64,000 nt of DNA from Lysobacter gummosus (GTDB taxonomy: Bacteria; Pseudomonadota; Gammaproteobacteria; Xanthomonadales; Xanthomonadaceae). Positions within the stretch are counted from its first letter, which is position 1. Every line of letters starts with the position of its first letter. The stretch is taken from the NCBI RefSeq assembly GCF_001442805.1, contig NZ_CP011131.1, forward strand, positions 4,774,001 to 4,838,000, in the 5' to 3' direction. The notes beneath the pieces were generated by a model, which was given only the letters and a program-made list of their open reading frames with translations, did not search any database and was not told the origin of the DNA. The position numbers and the translations under genes were made by a program. Positions 62,605-64,000 of this stretch are shown here, one piece after another.

Positions 62605-63156
62605 TCAGGCGGCGCTGTCCGCCAATTCCTCGACGTGCGCGTAGACCGCGTCGAACACCGCTTCCAGACCCGGGTGCACGCCGCGCACGCCGGCGATCAC
62701 GCGGGCCGACCACTCGAAGTATTCGCGCTTGCGGGCGGCCGACCAGTCCTTCGGCGGCGTCTGCAGCAGATCGCGCAGGTTGCAGATCTTGTCTGCAAGC
62801 TTGATCAACTGCGCCGGCGCCGATGCGTGCGCGGCGTGTTCGATCTGCAAGCGCTTGCGCTCGTGCTTGCTCAGGGATTTGTCGTCGCTGACTTCCAACA
62901 CCACCGCGGCGATCTGCGCGCCGAATGCGGCCTCGATTTGCGCAGCGGTGGTTTCGGTGTCTTCGATGGTGTCGTGCAGCAACGCCGCGCACAGCACCAG
63001 CGGGTCGTCGATGCCTCCCTCATTGGCCAGCACATCGGCCAGGGCCAGCGGATGGTTGATGTACGGCGTGCTGGCGGCGTCGAGACGGCGCTGATGGCGG
63101 TGGCGCTCGGCGGCGAACGCCGCGGCGCGCAGGATCAAGGCTTGCGATGGATTCAT
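62605..63156 (-). CDS. HD domain hydrolase, MESH1/SpoT-like
   Basis: The 183-residue cytosolic protein has the HD motifs of the (p)ppGpp hydrolase family: AERHRHQRRLDAASTPYINHPLALA (first His), LLHDTIEDTETT (HD and ED pair), and LIKLADKICNLRDLL. No synthetase or TGS domain follows, so it is a stand-alone hydrolase like metazoan MESH1. GCAGGAG precedes the ATG at 63156. It may cleave ppGpp or another nucleotide. Confidence 0.87.
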   Translation of the reverse strand: MNPSQALILRAAAFAAERHRHQRRLDAASTPYINHPLALADVLANEGGIDDPLVLCAALLHDTIEDTETTAAQIEAAFGAQIAAVVLEVSDDKSLSKHERKRLQIEHAAHASAPAQLIKLADKICNLRDLLQTPPKDWSAARKREYFEWSARVIAGVRGVHPGLEAVFDAVYAHVEELADSAA

Positions 63157-63338
63157 ACGGGCTCCTGCTGACGTCCAACCGATCGCGCCACGCAGTCGGG
63201 CTGCGCGGGCGGGGATTGGAAGGCGGGGATGGCGGCGAACGGCCGCGGGACGCGCCCGTTGCAGGCGCGAACACAATTTATCACGTTCGCGCCGCGCACG
63301 GCCGCCGCCGGTCGATTCCGGCGGCGACAAGCCTCGAC

Positions 63339-63764
63339 TCAGGCCGCTACCGCGGCGCTCGCCTCGATCTCGAACAACATCCCGTCCAGGGCCAGGCGCG
63401 GCACCGGAATCAAAGTGCAGGCGGGGCGGTGATCGGCGCCGAACGCCGCCACCAGTTCTTCCCCGAACACGTGCAGCCGCTCGTGGCTGTGATCGACCAC
63501 CAGCACGGTGAACTTCACCACATCGCGCGGGCCGGCGCCGGCCGCGGCCAGGGCGGTGATCAGATTGGCCATGGCCTGGCGCACCTGCGCGCGGAAGTCG
63601 GGATCGAGCGCGCCGTCGGCGGTTTCACCGCCCTGCCCCGCGACCAGTATCCAGCGCGCGCCGGCTTCGACCTGGGCCAGATGCGAATAGCCGTTGGGCG
63701 CGGGGTCGTACAGGCCGACGGGATTGCTGAGGGCGAAGACCGGCCGGGGAGATGCGGAGTTCAT
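63339..63764 (-). CDS. RidA family deaminase-like protein
   Basis: The 141-residue protein has the RidA/YjgF pattern: YSHLAQVEAGARWILVAGQGG, the ALAAAGAGPRDVVKFTVLVVD helix-strand and a C-terminal PACTLIPVPRLALDGMLFEIEA with the Arg-bearing strand. RidA proteins deaminate reactive enamines from amino acid metabolism; some relatives do other jobs. It probably acts as a trimer. Confidence 0.88.
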   Translation of the reverse strand: MNSASPRPVFALSNPVGLYDPAPNGYSHLAQVEAGARWILVAGQGGETADGALDPDFRAQVRQAMANLITALAAAGAGPRDVVKFTVLVVDHSHERLHVFGEELVAAFGADHRPACTLIPVPRLALDGMLFEIEASAAVAA

Positions 63765-63897
63765 GCGGATTCCTTGCGAATGGGGGATGGCGATGCGGCG
63801 ATGCGGACGCGTCGATGCGCGTCTTCGAATCGCTCGCCACGGTACGACGATACAGCCCGCTTCGCCGTGACATGCGCGCCGCGAAGAAATTTTTCGC

Positions 63898-63999
63898 TCA
63901 GCCCCCGCCGCGCCCGGCGGGCAAGGCGAACACCTCGCTCAACGCGCGCGGCGTTCGGATTCTCGCGTTCGGCCGCCACGCGGGCAGGCTACCGGCCCG
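63898..63999 (-). CDS. Possible C-terminal end of a gene entering from the right edge
   Basis: On the minus strand a frame is open from the window edge to a TGA at 63898-63900 and would give about 33 residues (LPAWRPNARIRTPRALSEVF). There is no start in view and the stretch is short at high GC, so this is weak. If real it would end about 130 bp upstream of ridA. Confidence 0.25.
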   Translation of the reverse strand, partial: RAGSLPAWRPNARIRTPRALSEVFALPAGRGGG

Positions 64000-64000
64000 A

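Noticed and set aside
1..64000. CRISPR array or cas genes
   Set aside because: No regularly spaced direct repeats of 25-40 bases and no cas-like proteins. The CARF domain seen belongs to RtcR.

Overview
The window reads as a chromosomal segment of a high-GC gammaproteobacterium of the Xanthomonadaceae, most probably Lysobacter or a close relative. This rests on protein style and gene order: a CoaX-BirA-PlsY block with a SPOR protein, a PepSY-PhoP-PhoQ operon, a DusA/CtlX neighbourhood, many small exported proteins, DUF11 and RTX exoproteins, and a Xanthomonadales-type T4SS effector with an XVIPCD tail. The species call is inference; no rRNA is present. One ordinary tRNA gene, tRNA-Thr(UGU), is present.

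Layout. 1-4.1 kb: small stress/envelope proteins (CsbD, entericidin), arginase and a secreted polysaccharide-lyase-like/DUF11 protein. 4.7-10.1 kb (minus strand): tRNA-Thr, SPOR protein, coaX, birA, plsY and a DAK2-DegV fusion. 10.3-16.5 kb: MtfA-like peptidase, PepSY-PhoP-PhoQ, CtlX-like hydrolase, DusA. 16.7-24.8 kb: an RTX beta-roll protein with an M91-type (NleD/HopH1-like) metallopeptidase domain, a VOC protein, a lectin-like/DUF11 exoprotein and an FG-GAP exoprotein.

24.9-31.6 kb is the most striking part: a complete RNA-repair locus. Divergent rtcR faces a minus-strand operon rsr (Ro60/TROVE) - noncoding array - rtcB - rtcA, with a perfect sigma-54 promoter in front of rsr. The 0.9-kb gap between rsr and rtcB holds four tandem Y-RNA-like units. 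Three carry a circularly permuted tRNA-like module (T arm, closed acceptor stem, D arm) on a Ro-binding-type helix; the fourth keeps the helix but has lost the tRNA mimic. The likely logic is that RtcR senses RNA damage through its CARF domain and drives sigma-54 transcription of Ro, its Y RNAs, the ligase and the cyclase as one unit.

31.6-48.5 kb carries housekeeping and envelope genes: a class D beta-lactamase-fold protein lacking the catalytic Ser and Lys, an Atm1-type ABC exporter, GNAT, several secreted proteins, an EF-hand protein, an AlkZ-like glycosylase in a three-gene overlapping set, a PQQ-type sugar dehydrogenase, lytic transglycosylase, APC permease, a flavoprotein behind a SoxR-like promoter and an AmpD-like lipoprotein amidase. 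49.2-54.9 kb is an island flanked by ~220-bp direct repeats that duplicate the 3' end of a GH8 glycanase gene. It holds an exported protein, an ankyrin lipoprotein (probable immunity protein), a lipase-type XVIPCD effector gene broken by a one-base frameshift, and a degenerate GIY-YIG protein. 54.8-64 kb returns to ordinary genes: GH8, DUF1624 acyltransferase-like protein, GndA-type dehydrogenase, alpha/beta hydrolase, YciI, SRPBCC, aldo/keto reductase, HD-type (MESH1-like) hydrolase and RidA.
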